NCBI RefSeq assembly: GCF_003347665.1
Contig: NZ_QDGA01000050.1
Coordinates: forward strand, 1 to 32,661
Source of the DNA: Microvirga calopogonii
Lineage (GTDB): Bacteria; Pseudomonadota; Alphaproteobacteria; Rhizobiales; Beijerinckiaceae
Length of the DNA stretch: 32,661 nt
Direction of reading: 5' to 3'
Shown here: in pieces, positions 22,501 to 30,320 of the stretch
Layout of the letters: each line of letters starts with the position of its first letter
Numbering within the stretch: position 1 is the stretch's first letter
Notes under the pieces: generated by a model
What the model was told of the DNA's origin: nothing
Database searches by the model: none
Seen by the model: the letters and a program-made list of their open reading frames with translations, nothing else
Translations under genes and position numbers: made by a program

Positions 22501-23070
22501 TTACGCTTCAGCGCCAGCGGCTTCGCTGACATCCGCATCGCGGCGGCGAGCCTGCAGCGTCGAGACCTTCAGGCCACGGCGAGCGGCGACCGAACGCGGG
22601 CTGTCCTCGTTCTTGAGCGCGTCGAAAGTCGCGCGGACGAGGTTGTACGGGTTCGACGAGCCGAGCGACTTGGCGACCACGTCCTGCATGCCCACCACCT
22701 CGAAGACGGCGCGCATCGGGCCGCCGGCGATGATGCCGGTACCCTGGGGAGCGGCACGCAGCACGACCTTGCCGGCGCCGTGGCGGCCGTTCACGTCGTG
22801 GTGAAGCGTGCGGCCCTCGCGGAGGGCAACGCGGATCATGGAACGCTTGGCGGCGTCCGTGGCCTTGCGGATGGCTTCCGGCACTTCACGGGCCTTGCCG
22901 TGACCGAAGCCGACGCGGCCCTTCTGGTCGCCGACGACGACGAGAGCAGCGAAGCCGAAGCGACGGCCGCCCTTCACCACCTTGGCGACGCGGTTGATGT
23001 GGACCAGGCGGTCCACGAATTCGCTGTCGCGCTCTTCGCGATCAGCACGTTCTCTTGGTTCTCTAGCCAT
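22501..23070 (-). CDS. rpsE: 30S ribosomal protein S5
   Basis: A 189-residue S5 with EFVDRLVHINRVAKVVKGGRRF, the GDQKGRVGFGHGKAREVPEAI double-stranded RNA-binding part and GTGIIAGGPMRAVFEVVGMQDVVAKSLGSSNPYNLVRATFDAL (in part). S5 acts in decoding accuracy and mRNA unwinding. ATG 23070 (MAREPRE) follows GAGAGG; the earlier ATG at 23082 overlaps it. Gap to rplR is 64 bases. Confidence 0.97.
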   Translation of the reverse strand: MAREPRERADREERDSEFVDRLVHINRVAKVVKGGRRFGFAALVVVGDQKGRVGFGHGKAREVPEAIRKATDAAKRSMIRVALREGRTLHHDVNGRHGAGKVVLRAAPQGTGIIAGGPMRAVFEVVGMQDVVAKSLGSSNPYNLVRATFDALKNEDSPRSVAARRGLKVSTLQARRRDADVSEAAGAEA

Positions 23071-23134
23071 GAGACCTCTCACTTGCGCGGGCGGCGGGCC
23101 CGCTCGCTAAGGGTTACTTGGATTATACCCGCCG

Positions 23135-23497
23135 TTAGAAATCCAGACCGCCTTCACGGGCTGCGTCGGCCAGAGCCTTGACGCGGCCGTGATAGAGGTA
23201 GCCCGAGCGGTCGAAGATGACCTGCTTCACGCCGGCCTGAACCGCACGCTCAGCAACGAGCTTGCCCACTTCCTTCGCCGCATCCACGGTGGCGCCGGTC
23301 TTGAGCTTGCCCTTCAGGTCAGCCTCGAGGGTCGAAGCCGACGCGACCGTGTGGCCGCGCACGTCATCGATGACCTGGGCGTAGATCTGCTTGGACGAAC
23401 GGAAGACCGACAAACGCGGACGGCCATTCGCTGCCTTCTTGATCGCACGGCGCACACGAGCCTTGCGGCGATCTTCAGCGCCTTTCTTCTCAGCCAT
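23135..23497 (-). CDS. rplR: 50S ribosomal protein L18
   Basis: A 120-residue L18, the 5S rRNA binder. RRKARVRRAIKKAANGRPRLSVFRSSKQIYAQVIDD and VGKLVAERAVQAGVKQVIFDRSGYLYHGRVKALADAAREGGL (seen in pieces) are typical. It starts 12 bases after rplF and is followed by a 64-base gap before rpsE. Confidence 0.97.
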   Translation of the reverse strand: MAEKKGAEDRRKARVRRAIKKAANGRPRLSVFRSSKQIYAQVIDDVRGHTVASASTLEADLKGKLKTGATVDAAKEVGKLVAERAVQAGVKQVIFDRSGYLYHGRVKALADAAREGGLDF

Positions 23498-23509
23498 GAT
23501 ACGTCGTCC

Positions 23510-24043
23510 TTACTTCTTCTTGCCTTCCTTACGGAAGATGAACTCGTCGGAGTACTTGACGCCCTTGCCCTTGTAGGGCTCCGGACCGCGATACTCGCGG
23601 ATCTCGGCGGCGGTCTGACCGACGACCTGCTTGTCGATGCCGGCCACGACGACTTCCGTCGGCTTCGGCGTCGTGATCGTGACACCGGCCGGGATCGCGT
23701 AGTCGATATCGTGGCTGTAGCCCAGCGACAGCTTCAGCACCTTGCCGGCAACGGCGGCCTTGTAGCCGACGCCGTTGATCTCGAGGCGCTTCTCGAAGCC
23801 CTTGGACACGCCTTCGACCAGGTTCGCCACCTGGGCACGGGACATGCCCCACTTCGCACGGGCCGTCTTGGACTCGTCGCGCGGGTTCACCGACACGGCG
23901 CCGTTCTCAAGAGCAACCGACACTTCTTCGGGAACGAGGAACGAGAGTTCGCCCTTCGAGCCCTTCACCTTAACCATCTGACCGTCAACGGTAGCCGTCA
24001 CACCTGACGGAACCGTAACGGGCTTCTTGCCTACTCGGGACAT
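23510..24043 (-). CDS. rplF: 50S ribosomal protein L6
   Basis: A 177-residue L6 beginning MSRVGKKPVTVPSGVT, with VEGVSKGFEKRLEINGVGYKA and the GIDKQVVGQTAAEIREYRGPEPYKGKGVKYSDE C-terminal domain that contacts the factor-binding site. Length is standard. Gap to rpsH upstream is 36 bases. Confidence 0.98.
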   Translation of the reverse strand: MSRVGKKPVTVPSGVTATVDGQMVKVKGSKGELSFLVPEEVSVALENGAVSVNPRDESKTARAKWGMSRAQVANLVEGVSKGFEKRLEINGVGYKAAVAGKVLKLSLGYSHDIDYAIPAGVTITTPKPTEVVVAGIDKQVVGQTAAEIREYRGPEPYKGKGVKYSDEFIFRKEGKKK

Positions 24044-24079
24044 TTTCGAATCTCCGTGGTTCTGTGCGGGTGCCTGGCC

Positions 24080-24475
24080 TTAGAAGACCTTGCAGAGCAC
24101 TTCGCCGCCCACGTTCCTCTCACGGGCCTCATGGTCGGCCATCACGCCCTGAGGCGTCGAGAGGATGGTGATGCCGAGGCCGTCAGCCACGCGGGGCATG
24201 GTGTCGACGGAGGCATACACGCGGCGGCCCGGCTTGGAGACGCGCTCGATGGAGCGGATCACCGGCTGACCGTCATAGTACTTCAGCTCGATCGAGAACT
24301 CCGTCCGGCCGTTGCCGAACTCGGTCTGCGAATAGTCGCGGATGTAGCCCTCGCTCTTCAGAACTTCGAGGACACGGGCGCGAAGCTTCGAGCCGGGGGT
24401 GGAGACGGATCCGCGACGGCGCATCTGCGCGTTACGGATACGGGTGAGCATATCGCCCAACGGATCGTTGATCAT
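24080..24475 (-). CDS. rpsH: 30S ribosomal protein S8
   Basis: A 131-residue S8 with NDPLGDMLTRIRNAQMRRRGSV and the C-terminal STPQGVMADHEARERNVGGEVLCKVF, the 16S rRNA-binding signature. In E. coli S8 represses spc operon translation at the rplE start; whether that holds here is not visible from sequence. It lies 15 bases after rpsN. Confidence 0.97.
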   Translation of the reverse strand: MINDPLGDMLTRIRNAQMRRRGSVSTPGSKLRARVLEVLKSEGYIRDYSQTEFGNGRTEFSIELKYYDGQPVIRSIERVSKPGRRVYASVDTMPRVADGLGITILSTPQGVMADHEARERNVGGEVLCKVF

Positions 24476-24490
24476 ATAATGCCCTCCCCC

Positions 24491-24796
24491 TTACCAGCTG
24501 GACTTCACGAGGCCCGGAATCAGGCCCTTGTTGCCCAGTTCGCGCAGAGCGATACGCGACATGCCGAGCTTGCGATAGTAAGCGCGCGGGCGGCCCGTGA
24601 TCTCGCAACGGTTGCGGATGCGGGTCTTGCTCGCGTTGCGCGGCAGCTCAGCCAGCTTGAGGCGCGCCTCGAAGCGCTCCTCCATGGACTTCGACTCGTC
24701 GTTGGCGACCGCCAGGAGGCGCTCGCGGCGTCCGGCGAACTTCTTCACCAGGTCGCGACGATGCTTGTTCTTCTCAATAGCGCTTTTCTTAGCCAT
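24491..24796 (-). CDS. rpsN: 30S ribosomal protein S14
   Basis: A 101-residue S14 of the long, zinc-free type: the region that holds CxxC motifs in short S14 reads RNRCEITGRPRAYYRKLGMSRIALRE, with a single Cys. MAKKSAIEKNKHRRDLVKKFAGRRERL is the family N-terminus. It lies 39 bases after rplE. Confidence 0.97.
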   Translation of the reverse strand: MAKKSAIEKNKHRRDLVKKFAGRRERLLAVANDESKSMEERFEARLKLAELPRNASKTRIRNRCEITGRPRAYYRKLGMSRIALRELGNKGLIPGLVKSSW

Positions 24797-24835
24797 GCTT
24801 TTATCTCCAGTGTCCGCGTTTGAGGACAGCTATCC

Positions 24836-25402
24836 TCACTGCCGGAACGGGAAGTTGAAGTGACGCAGCAGGGCGCGGGCTTCTTCGTCGGTCTTCGCCG
24901 TGGTGGTGATGACGACGTCCATGCCCCAAACCTGCTCGACCCTGTCGTAATTGATCTCAGGGAACACCAGGTGCTCCTTGATACCCATTGCGTAGTTGCC
25001 GCGGCCGTCGAACGACTTGGGGTTCAGGCCCCGGAAGTCGCGGACGCGGGGAAGAGCGACGGTCACGAGACGGTCAAGGAACTCGTACATGCGAGCCTTG
25101 CGCAGCGTAACCTTGGCACCGATCGGCATGCCCTCGCGAACCTTGAACTGCGAGATAGCCTTGCGGGCCTTCGTGATCACCGGCTTCTGGCCGGCGATGA
25201 GAGCGAGATCGGCAGCAGCGACCGAAGCCTTCTTCGAGTCGGCGGTCGATTCGCCAACGCCCATGTTGAGGACGATCTTCTCGATCGTCGGCACTTCCAT
25301 GGGGTTCTTGTAGCCGAATTCTTCAATGAGCTTCGGACGCACCACTTCCTCGTAGTGCTTCTTCAGCCGCGGCGTGTAGCCGTCCACCTGAGCCTTAGCC
25401 AT
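24836..25402 (-). CDS. rplE: 50S ribosomal protein L5
   Basis: A 188-residue L5, binding 5S rRNA and the P-site tRNA. PRLKKHYEEVVRPKLIEEFGYKNPMEVP, VLNMGVGE, AGQKPVITKARKAISQFKVREGMPIGAKVTLR (in part) and DVVITTTAKTDEEARALLRHFNFPF are clear. Its start overlaps the last 8 bases of rplX, so translation is probably coupled. Confidence 0.98.
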   Translation of the reverse strand: MAKAQVDGYTPRLKKHYEEVVRPKLIEEFGYKNPMEVPTIEKIVLNMGVGESTADSKKASVAAADLALIAGQKPVITKARKAISQFKVREGMPIGAKVTLRKARMYEFLDRLVTVALPRVRDFRGLNPKSFDGRGNYAMGIKEHLVFPEINYDRVEQVWGMDVVITTTAKTDEEARALLRHFNFPFRQ

Positions 25403-25712
25403 CGATCAGGTCTCCCGAACGCTTGGCGAAACGAACCTTGCGGCCGTCTTCGAGAACTTTGAAACCAACCCGGGTCGGCTTGCCGTCCTTCGGGTCCGCG
25501 TAGGCCAGGTTCGACAGGTGGATGGCAGCCTCTTTCGAGATGATGCCGCCCTCGGCGTTTGCCGTCTGGCGCTGGTGGCGCTTCACGAGGTTCACGCCAC
25601 GGACGACCGCGCGCTCTTCCTTCGGGAGCACCTGCACGACTTCACCGGTCTTGCCCTTGTCGCGACCGGTCAGGACAACGACCTTGTCGCCCTTCTTGAT
25701 CTTCGCGGCCAT
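25395..25712 (-). CDS. rplX: 50S ribosomal protein L24
   Basis: A 105-residue L24, an early assembly protein, with the KOW motif IKKGDKVVVLTGRDKGKTGEVVQVLPKEERAVVRGVNLVKRH (seen in pieces). Its ATG shares one base with the rplN stop codon (TAATG) and its end overlaps rplE by 8 bases, making rplN-rplX-rplE a tightly coupled trio. Confidence 0.98.
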   Translation of the reverse strand: MAAKIKKGDKVVVLTGRDKGKTGEVVQVLPKEERAVVRGVNLVKRHQRQTANAEGGIISKEAAIHLSNLAYADPKDGKPTRVGFKVLEDGRKVRFAKRSGDLIDG

Positions 25713-26080
25713 TAGAGCACCTCCGGCGCAAGCGAAATGATTTTCATGTGGTTCTTGGCACGCAGTTCACGCGGAACGGGGCCGAAGATACGGGTGCCGA
25801 CCGGCTCTTTCTGATTGTTGATCAGAACGGCGGCGTTACGGTCGAAACGGATGACCGAGCCGTCAGCGCGGCGGATGTCCTTGGCGGTGCGCACGACGAC
25901 CGCCTTCATGACGTCGCCCTTCTTCACGCGGCCGCGCGGGATAGCTTCTTTCACGGATACGACGATGATATCGCCGACGGAAGCGTACTTACGCTTCGAA
26001 CCGCCGAGAACCTTGATGCACATCACGCGACGGGCGCCGGAATTATCGGCGACGTCAAGATTCGTCTGCATCTGGATCAT
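25712..26080 (-). CDS. rplN: 50S ribosomal protein L14
   Basis: A 122-residue L14 starting MIQMQTNLDVADNSGARRVM, with KVLGGSKRKYASVGDIIVVSVKEAIPRG and the C-terminal TRIFGPVPRELRAKNHMKIISLAPEVL. It is the first gene of the spc operon, behind a 163-base gap with its own promoter-like sequence and leader hairpins. Confidence 0.98.
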   Translation of the reverse strand: MIQMQTNLDVADNSGARRVMCIKVLGGSKRKYASVGDIIVVSVKEAIPRGRVKKGDVMKAVVVRTAKDIRRADGSVIRFDRNAAVLINNQKEPVGTRIFGPVPRELRAKNHMKIISLAPEVL

Positions 26081-26114
26081 GGCTTTGATCCTTTCCTTTG
26101 TTTCAGACAGGTTT

Positions 26115-26170
26115 CCGGGCCAAGGCAGGATTGCCCCCCGGACTACGCCTGACGGGGATCTGACGTCCCC
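26115..26170 (-). other. Structured leader of the spc operon
   Basis: Two hairpins lie between the promoter at 26198-26226 and rplN. One has outer CCGGG/CCCGG (26115-26119, 26137-26141) and inner GGCA/TGCC (26124-26127, 26132-26135). The other is GGGGA/TCCCC (26154-26158, 26166-26170). They may serve leader regulation; no known ribosomal protein binding motif was identified. Confidence 0.45.
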
Positions 26171-26197
26171 TGCCCTTCAAATGTCGAGAGAGGCGGC

Positions 26198-26226
26198 CGT
26201 ATACACGAACCGCCCCCGTTAGACAA
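26198..26226 (-). promoter_or_regulatory. Promoter of the spc operon, upstream of rplN
   Basis: On the minus strand TTGTCT (26226-26221), a 17-base spacer and TATACG (26203-26198). It falls in the only long gap of the upper ribosomal array, 18 bases past the rpsQ stop codon, exactly where the S10 and spc operons are split in E. coli. Confidence 0.6.
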
Positions 26227-26243
26227 CCCCAAAACGAAAGCTT

Positions 26244-26483
26244 TTAGGCCTCCGCTTGGTCGACGAGCACCCAGGTCTTGAGTTTGGAGAACGGCTTGGT
26301 CTCTTCGATCGAGACCGTGTCGCCCACCTTGGCAGTGTTGTTCTCGTCGTGGGCATGGTAGTTCTTCGTCTTACGCACGGTCTTCTTCAGAACCGGGTGC
26401 GTGAAACGACGCTCCACCTTCACGACGACCGTCTTGTCCTGCTTATCGCTGACAACGACGCCCTGCAAAACGCGCTTCGGCAT
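26244..26483 (-). CDS. rpsQ: 30S ribosomal protein S17
   Basis: A 79-residue S17 (MPKRVLQGVVVSDKQDKTVVVKVERRFTHPVLKKTVRKTKNY in pieces, then AHDENNTAKVGDTVSIEETKPFSKLKTW). An OB-fold 16S rRNA binder. It is the last gene of the S10 operon, 12 bases after rpmC and followed by a 163-base gap. Confidence 0.98.
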   Translation of the reverse strand: MPKRVLQGVVVSDKQDKTVVVKVERRFTHPVLKKTVRKTKNYHAHDENNTAKVGDTVSIEETKPFSKLKTWVLVDQAEA

Positions 26484-26495
26484 CTTGATTTCCTC

Positions 26496-26708
26496 TTAAG
26501 CCTTAGCCGCAGCGGCCTTCTGGCGCTGCAGCGTCTTGACGCGGGCGATGTCCCGACGGACCTCACGGACGCGTCCGGTGTTTTCGAGCTGACCGGTCGC
26601 ACGCTGGAAGCGGAGGTTGAACTGCTCCTTCTTCAGGTTCAGCAGCTCGTCCGTCAGCTGGTCCTGCGACATCGCATTGAGGTCGGAGGCTCTCTGCTTA
26701 GACTTCAT
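26496..26708 (-). CDS. rpmC: 50S ribosomal protein L29
   Basis: A 70-residue L29, helical, with LTDELLNLKKEQFNLRFQRATGQLENTGRVREVRRDIARVKT. It sits at the tunnel exit where trigger factor and SRP dock. Gaps to rplP and rpsQ are 11 and 12 bases. Confidence 0.97.
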   Translation of the reverse strand: MKSKQRASDLNAMSQDQLTDELLNLKKEQFNLRFQRATGQLENTGRVREVRRDIARVKTLQRQKAAAAKA

Positions 26709-26719
26709 GATCCCCTCCT

Positions 26720-27133
26720 TTACTCGGCAATGCGCTGGATGAAGCGCGTCTTGATCGGGAGCTTGGCAGCGCCGAGACGGAGCGCCTCACGGGCGATATC
26801 CTCCGGCACGCCGTCGATCTCGAACATGATGCGGCCAGGCTTCACCTTGGCTGCCCAATACTCGGGAGCGCCCTTACCCTTACCCATACGCACTTCGGTC
26901 GGCTTGGTCGACACCGGCACGTCCGGGAAGATGCGGATCCACACACGGCCCGCGCGCTTCATGGCGCGGGTGATGGCGCGGCGAGCCGCCTCGATCTGAC
27001 GAGCGTTGACGCGCTCGGGTTCCATCGCCTTCAGGCCGAACTGGCCGAAGTTGAGGTCCGTACCGCCCTTCGCAGTGCCGGAGATGCGGCCCTTGAACTG
27101 CTTACGGAACTTGGTTTTCTTCGGTTGCAACAT
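26720..27133 (-). CDS. rplP: 50S ribosomal protein L16
   Basis: A 137-residue L16 starting MLQPKKTKFRKQFKGR, with RVWIRIFPDVPVSTKPTEVRMGKGKGAPEYW, the loop near the peptidyl transferase centre that carries the hydroxylatable Arg in some bacteria. Length is standard. It starts 24 bases after rpsC. Confidence 0.98.
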   Translation of the reverse strand: MLQPKKTKFRKQFKGRISGTAKGGTDLNFGQFGLKAMEPERVNARQIEAARRAITRAMKRAGRVWIRIFPDVPVSTKPTEVRMGKGKGAPEYWAAKVKPGRIMFEIDGVPEDIAREALRLGAAKLPIKTRFIQRIAE

Positions 27134-27157
27134 GGCAAACCTCTCCTGACCTCTCGG

Positions 27158-27862
27158 TTACGCCGCTTGCTCGCGGCGGCCACCGGAGCGGCCTCCTTCG
27201 TCGTTCATCCGCTTGTCCTGGGCCATCGGATCGTGCTCGAGGATTTCGCCCTTGAAGATCCAGACCTTGATGCCGCAGGTGCCATAGGTCGTGAAGGCCG
27301 TGGACGTGCCGTAATCCACATCCGCACGCAGGGTATGCAGCGGAACGCGACCCTCGCGGTACCATTCGAGGCGGGCGATTTCAGCGCCACCCAGACGGCC
27401 CGAGCAGTTGATACGGATGCCCTCGGCGCCCAGACGCATCGCCGACTGAACGGCGCGCTTCATGGCGCGGCGGAAAGCGACACGGCGCTCGAGCTGCTGA
27501 GCGATCGAGTCGGCCACCAGCGTCGCGTCGACTTCCGGCTTGCGGACTTCGACGATGTTGATCGCCACGTCGGCGTCCGTCATCTTCGAAACCAGCTTGC
27601 GCAGCTTCTCGATGTCGGCGCCCTTCTTGCCGATCACCACGCCCGGACGACCCGAGTGGATGGTGACGCGGCACTTCTTGTGCGGGCGTTCGATCACGAT
27701 CTTCGAAACGGCGGCCTGCTTCAGCTGCTTCATGAGAGCTTCGCGGATCGCCATGTCCTCGTGCATCAGCTTGGCGTACTCGCCCTTGCCGGCGAACCAG
27801 CGCGAGTCCCAGGTCCGGTTGATGCCGAGCCGAAGACCGATCGGGTTAACTTTCTGACCCAT
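27158..27862 (-). CDS. rpsC: 30S ribosomal protein S3
   Basis: A 234-residue S3 starting MGQKVNPIGLRLGINRTWDS, with a type II KH domain (GRPGVVIGKKGADIEKLRK) and the C-terminal GTCGIKVWIFKGEILEHDP. It lines the mRNA entry channel. The frame is open far upstream, but ATG 27860-27862 with AGGAG just before it is the family start, 11 bases after rplV. A short Gly/Arg-rich tail follows the domain. Confidence 0.98.
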   Translation of the reverse strand: MGQKVNPIGLRLGINRTWDSRWFAGKGEYAKLMHEDMAIREALMKQLKQAAVSKIVIERPHKKCRVTIHSGRPGVVIGKKGADIEKLRKLVSKMTDADVAINIVEVRKPEVDATLVADSIAQQLERRVAFRRAMKRAVQSAMRLGAEGIRINCSGRLGGAEIARLEWYREGRVPLHTLRADVDYGTSTAFTTYGTCGIKVWIFKGEILEHDPMAQDKRMNDEGGRSGGRREQAA

Positions 27863-27873
27863 CTGGTTCTCCT

Positions 27874-28254
27874 TTATGCCTGTTCGGCAACTTCCCGAAC
27901 CACGATCGTGAGGTTCGAGAACGGCTTCATGATACGAGCACCCCGGCCACGGGCCCGGGCGTGGAAGCGCTTCATGACGAGCGCCTTGCCGACATAGGCC
28001 TGGCTGACGACGAGATCGTCCACATCGAGGTTGTGGTTGTTCTCGGCGTTGGCAATGGCGCTCTCGAGGCACTTCTTCACGTCGCGCGCGATGCGCTTGC
28101 GGGAGAACTCGAGATCGGCGAGAGCCGCAGAAACCTTCTTGCCGCGGATAAGGGCCGCAACAAGGTTGAGCTTCTGGGGGCTGACGCGCAGCATGCGAGC
28201 GACGGCTTGAGCCTCGGTGTCGCTCAGTGCGCGAGGAGTCGCGGCCTTACCCAT
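27874..28254 (-). CDS. rplV: 50S ribosomal protein L22
   Basis: A 126-residue L22 (RMLRVSPQKLNLVAALIRGKKVSAALADLEFS, AIANAENNHNLDVDDLVVSQAYVGKALVMKRFHARARGRG in pieces). Its loop lines the exit tunnel and is a macrolide resistance site. Its start is 1 base after the rpsS stop codon. Confidence 0.97.
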   Translation of the reverse strand: MGKAATPRALSDTEAQAVARMLRVSPQKLNLVAALIRGKKVSAALADLEFSRKRIARDVKKCLESAIANAENNHNLDVDDLVVSQAYVGKALVMKRFHARARGRGARIMKPFSNLTIVVREVAEQA

Positions 28255-28255
28255 C

Positions 28256-28534
28256 TTACTTCCTCTTCGCCTTCTTGTCCGCCGCGTGGCCGTGGAAAGT
28301 GCGGGTCGGCGAGAACTCGCCGAACTTGTGACCCACCATTTCCTCGTTCACGGAGACGGGAATGTGCTTCTGACCGTTGTAGACCCCGAAAGTGAGGCCC
28401 ACGAACTGCGGGAGGATCGTGGAGCGGCGGCTCCAGATCTTGATAACCTCGTTGCGGCCCGAGGAACGGGCAGCCTCGGCCTTCTTGAGGAGGTAGCCGT
28501 CGACGAACGGACCCTTCCAAAGCGAACGTGCCAT
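28256..28534 (-). CDS. rpsS: 30S ribosomal protein S19
   Basis: A 92-residue S19 (MARSLWKGPFVDGYLLKK, WSRRSTILPQFVGLTFGVYNGQKHIPV, MVGHKFGEFSPTRTFHGH). It binds S13 in the 30S head. The stop is 1 base before the rplV start, so coupling is likely. Confidence 0.98.
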   Translation of the reverse strand: MARSLWKGPFVDGYLLKKAEAARSSGRNEVIKIWSRRSTILPQFVGLTFGVYNGQKHIPVSVNEEMVGHKFGEFSPTRTFHGHAADKKAKRK

Positions 28535-28549
28535 GACGTGCCTCTATCC

Positions 28550-29386
28550 TTACTTCTTCCGAGCGTGGCGGCTCGACACGATGAACTTGTCGGTCCGCTT
28601 GTTCGAACGGGTTTTCTTGCCCTTGGTCGGTACGCCCCACGGGGACACCGGATGACGACCACCGGAGGTGCGGCCCTCACCACCACCGTGCGGGTGGTCG
28701 ATCGGGTTCATGGAAACGCCGCGGTTGTGCGGACGCTTGCCGAGCCAACGGTTACGACCAGCCTTACCGATCGAGGTGTTCATGTGGTCCGGGTTCGACA
28801 CCGCACCGACGCTGGCGAAGCACAGGCCATGGACCAGGCGCTGCTCGCCGGAGTTCAGGCGGATCGTCACGTAGCCCTGGTCACGGCCCACGATCTGAGC
28901 ATAGGTGCCGGCGGAGCGGGCGAGAGCGCCGCCCTTGCCGATCTTCAGCTCGACGTTGTGGATGATCGTTCCCACCGGCATGTTGCCGATCGGCATCGCG
29001 TTGCCCGGCTTAATGTCGACCTGCTCGCCAGCCGCCACCTGATCGCCGACAGCCAGACGCTGCGGGGCCAGGATGTAGGACTGCTCGCCGTCGGCGTAGC
29101 GGATCAGAGCGATGAAGGCGGTGCGGTTCGGATCGTACTCGATCCGCTCCACGGTCGCCGCATCGCCCAGACGGGCGCGACGCTTGAAGTCGACCAGACG
29201 GAGGGTGCGCTTGTGACCACCGCCACGGAAGCGGACGGTCACGCGACCCAGGTTGTTGCGGCCGCCGGAGGAGCTCTTGCCCTCCGTCAGCTTCTTGACC
29301 GGCTTGCCCTTGTAGAGCTCGCTGCGGTCGACGATCACCAGCTGGCGCAGGCCGGGGGTGATTGGTTTGAATGTTTTCAAAGCCAT
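28550..29386 (-). CDS. rplB: 50S ribosomal protein L2
   Basis: A 278-residue L2 with SSGGRNNLGRVTVRFRGGGHKR, NVELKIGKGGALARSAGTYAQIVGRD and the C-terminal MNPIDHPHGGGEGRTSGGRHPVSPWG, which carries the conserved His near the peptidyl transferase centre. Length is standard. It lies 20 bases after rplW and 15 before rpsS. Confidence 0.99.
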   Translation of the reverse strand: MALKTFKPITPGLRQLVIVDRSELYKGKPVKKLTEGKSSSGGRNNLGRVTVRFRGGGHKRTLRLVDFKRRARLGDAATVERIEYDPNRTAFIALIRYADGEQSYILAPQRLAVGDQVAAGEQVDIKPGNAMPIGNMPVGTIIHNVELKIGKGGALARSAGTYAQIVGRDQGYVTIRLNSGEQRLVHGLCFASVGAVSNPDHMNTSIGKAGRNRWLGKRPHNRGVSMNPIDHPHGGGEGRTSGGRHPVSPWGVPTKGKKTRSNKRTDKFIVSSRHARKK

Positions 29387-29406
29387 CGGATCACTCTCTC
29401 AACCGA

Positions 29407-29703
29407 TCAGAGGCCCGTCGTGACGTCGATGGTCTGGCCCTCAACGAGGGTTACGACCGCCTTCTTCACGTCCGACCGCTGGCCGCGGGTGCCGCGGAAC
29501 ATCTTCACTTTGCCCTTGGTGACGAGCGTGTTGACGCTCTTCACCTTGACATCGAACAGCTTCTCAACCGCTTCCTTGATCTGCGGCTTCGTCGCATCCA
29601 GCCGCACCTTGAAGACGACCTTGTTCTGTTCGGACAGGGTTGTGGCCTTCTCGGTGATGACCGGGCTTACGATCACATCGTAATGGCGCGGGTCCAGGCT
29701 CAT
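29407..29703 (-). CDS. rplW: 50S ribosomal protein L23
   Basis: A 98-residue L23, the main docking site for trigger factor and SRP at the tunnel exit: DVIVSPVITEKATTLSEQNKVVFKV, ATKPQIKEAVEKLFDVKVKSVNTL, KMFRGTRGQRSDVKKAVVTL. Its ATG overlaps the rplD stop codon by 4 bases. Confidence 0.97.
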   Translation of the reverse strand: MSLDPRHYDVIVSPVITEKATTLSEQNKVVFKVRLDATKPQIKEAVEKLFDVKVKSVNTLVTKGKVKMFRGTRGQRSDVKKAVVTLVEGQTIDVTTGL

Positions 29704-30320
29704 TTGAAGCGCGCCTCCAGCGCATCGACAGCCGACTTCGTGAGAACGAGCTTCTCGCGACGCAGGATGTCATAGACGTTGATGCCCTGCACCGGCAGGA
29801 CGTCGATGTTCGGGATGTTGCGAGCAGCCCGCTGGAAGTTCGTCTCGATCTCAGCGCCGCCGATGATCAGGGCGTTGCCGAGGCCGAGCTTGCCGAAGCG
29901 CTCGACGAGAGCCTTCGTCTTCGGCTCGGCGAGCTTCACGTCGTCGATCACGACGAGAGAAGCGTCCTTAGCCTTGGACGAGAGCGCATGCTTCAGGGCG
30001 AGAGCGCGAACCTTCTTGGGCAGGTCGTGAGCATGGCTGCGGACCTGCGGGCCGAAGGCACGACCGCCGCCCCGGAACTGGGGAGCGCTCGCGGCGCCGT
30101 GACGGGCGCTGCCGGTGCCCTTCTGCTTGTAGACCTTCTTCGTCGTCCGGTCGATGTCCGAACGATTCTTGACGGCGTGCGTGCCGGCCTGGCGCTTCGC
30201 GAGCTGCCAACGGACGCAACGGGCGAGCAGGTCTGCGCGGGGCTCGAGACCGAAGATGGCCTCATTGAGATCCACGGAGCCAGCCTTGGCGCCTTCGAGC
30301 GTGGTGACATCAAGCTTCAT
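29700..30320 (-). CDS. rplD: 50S ribosomal protein L4
   Basis: A 206-residue L4 with the tunnel loop KKVYKQKGTGSARHGAASAPQFRGGG and DVLPVQGINVYDILRREKLVLTKSAV. In E. coli L4 represses its own S10 operon; this cannot be judged here since no leader typical of that control is visible. ATG 30318-30320 shares one base with the rplC stop (TGATG), and the rplD stop overlaps rplW by 4 bases. Confidence 0.98.
   Translation of the reverse strand: MKLDVTTLEGAKAGSVDLNEAIFGLEPRADLLARCVRWQLAKRQAGTHAVKNRSDIDRTTKKVYKQKGTGSARHGAASAPQFRGGGRAFGPQVRSHAHDLPKKVRALALKHALSSKAKDASLVVIDDVKLAEPKTKALVERFGKLGLGNALIIGGAEIETNFQRAARNIPNIDVLPVQGINVYDILRREKLVLTKSAVDALEARFK

Noticed and set aside
24491..24796. S14 lacking zinc-binding CxxC motifs
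   Set aside because: The long zinc-free form of S14 is standard in proteobacteria.
28217..29683. Plus-strand open frame of about 488 codons over rplB, rpsS and rplV
   Set aside because: Antisense to three certain ribosomal genes; an artefact of high GC content.
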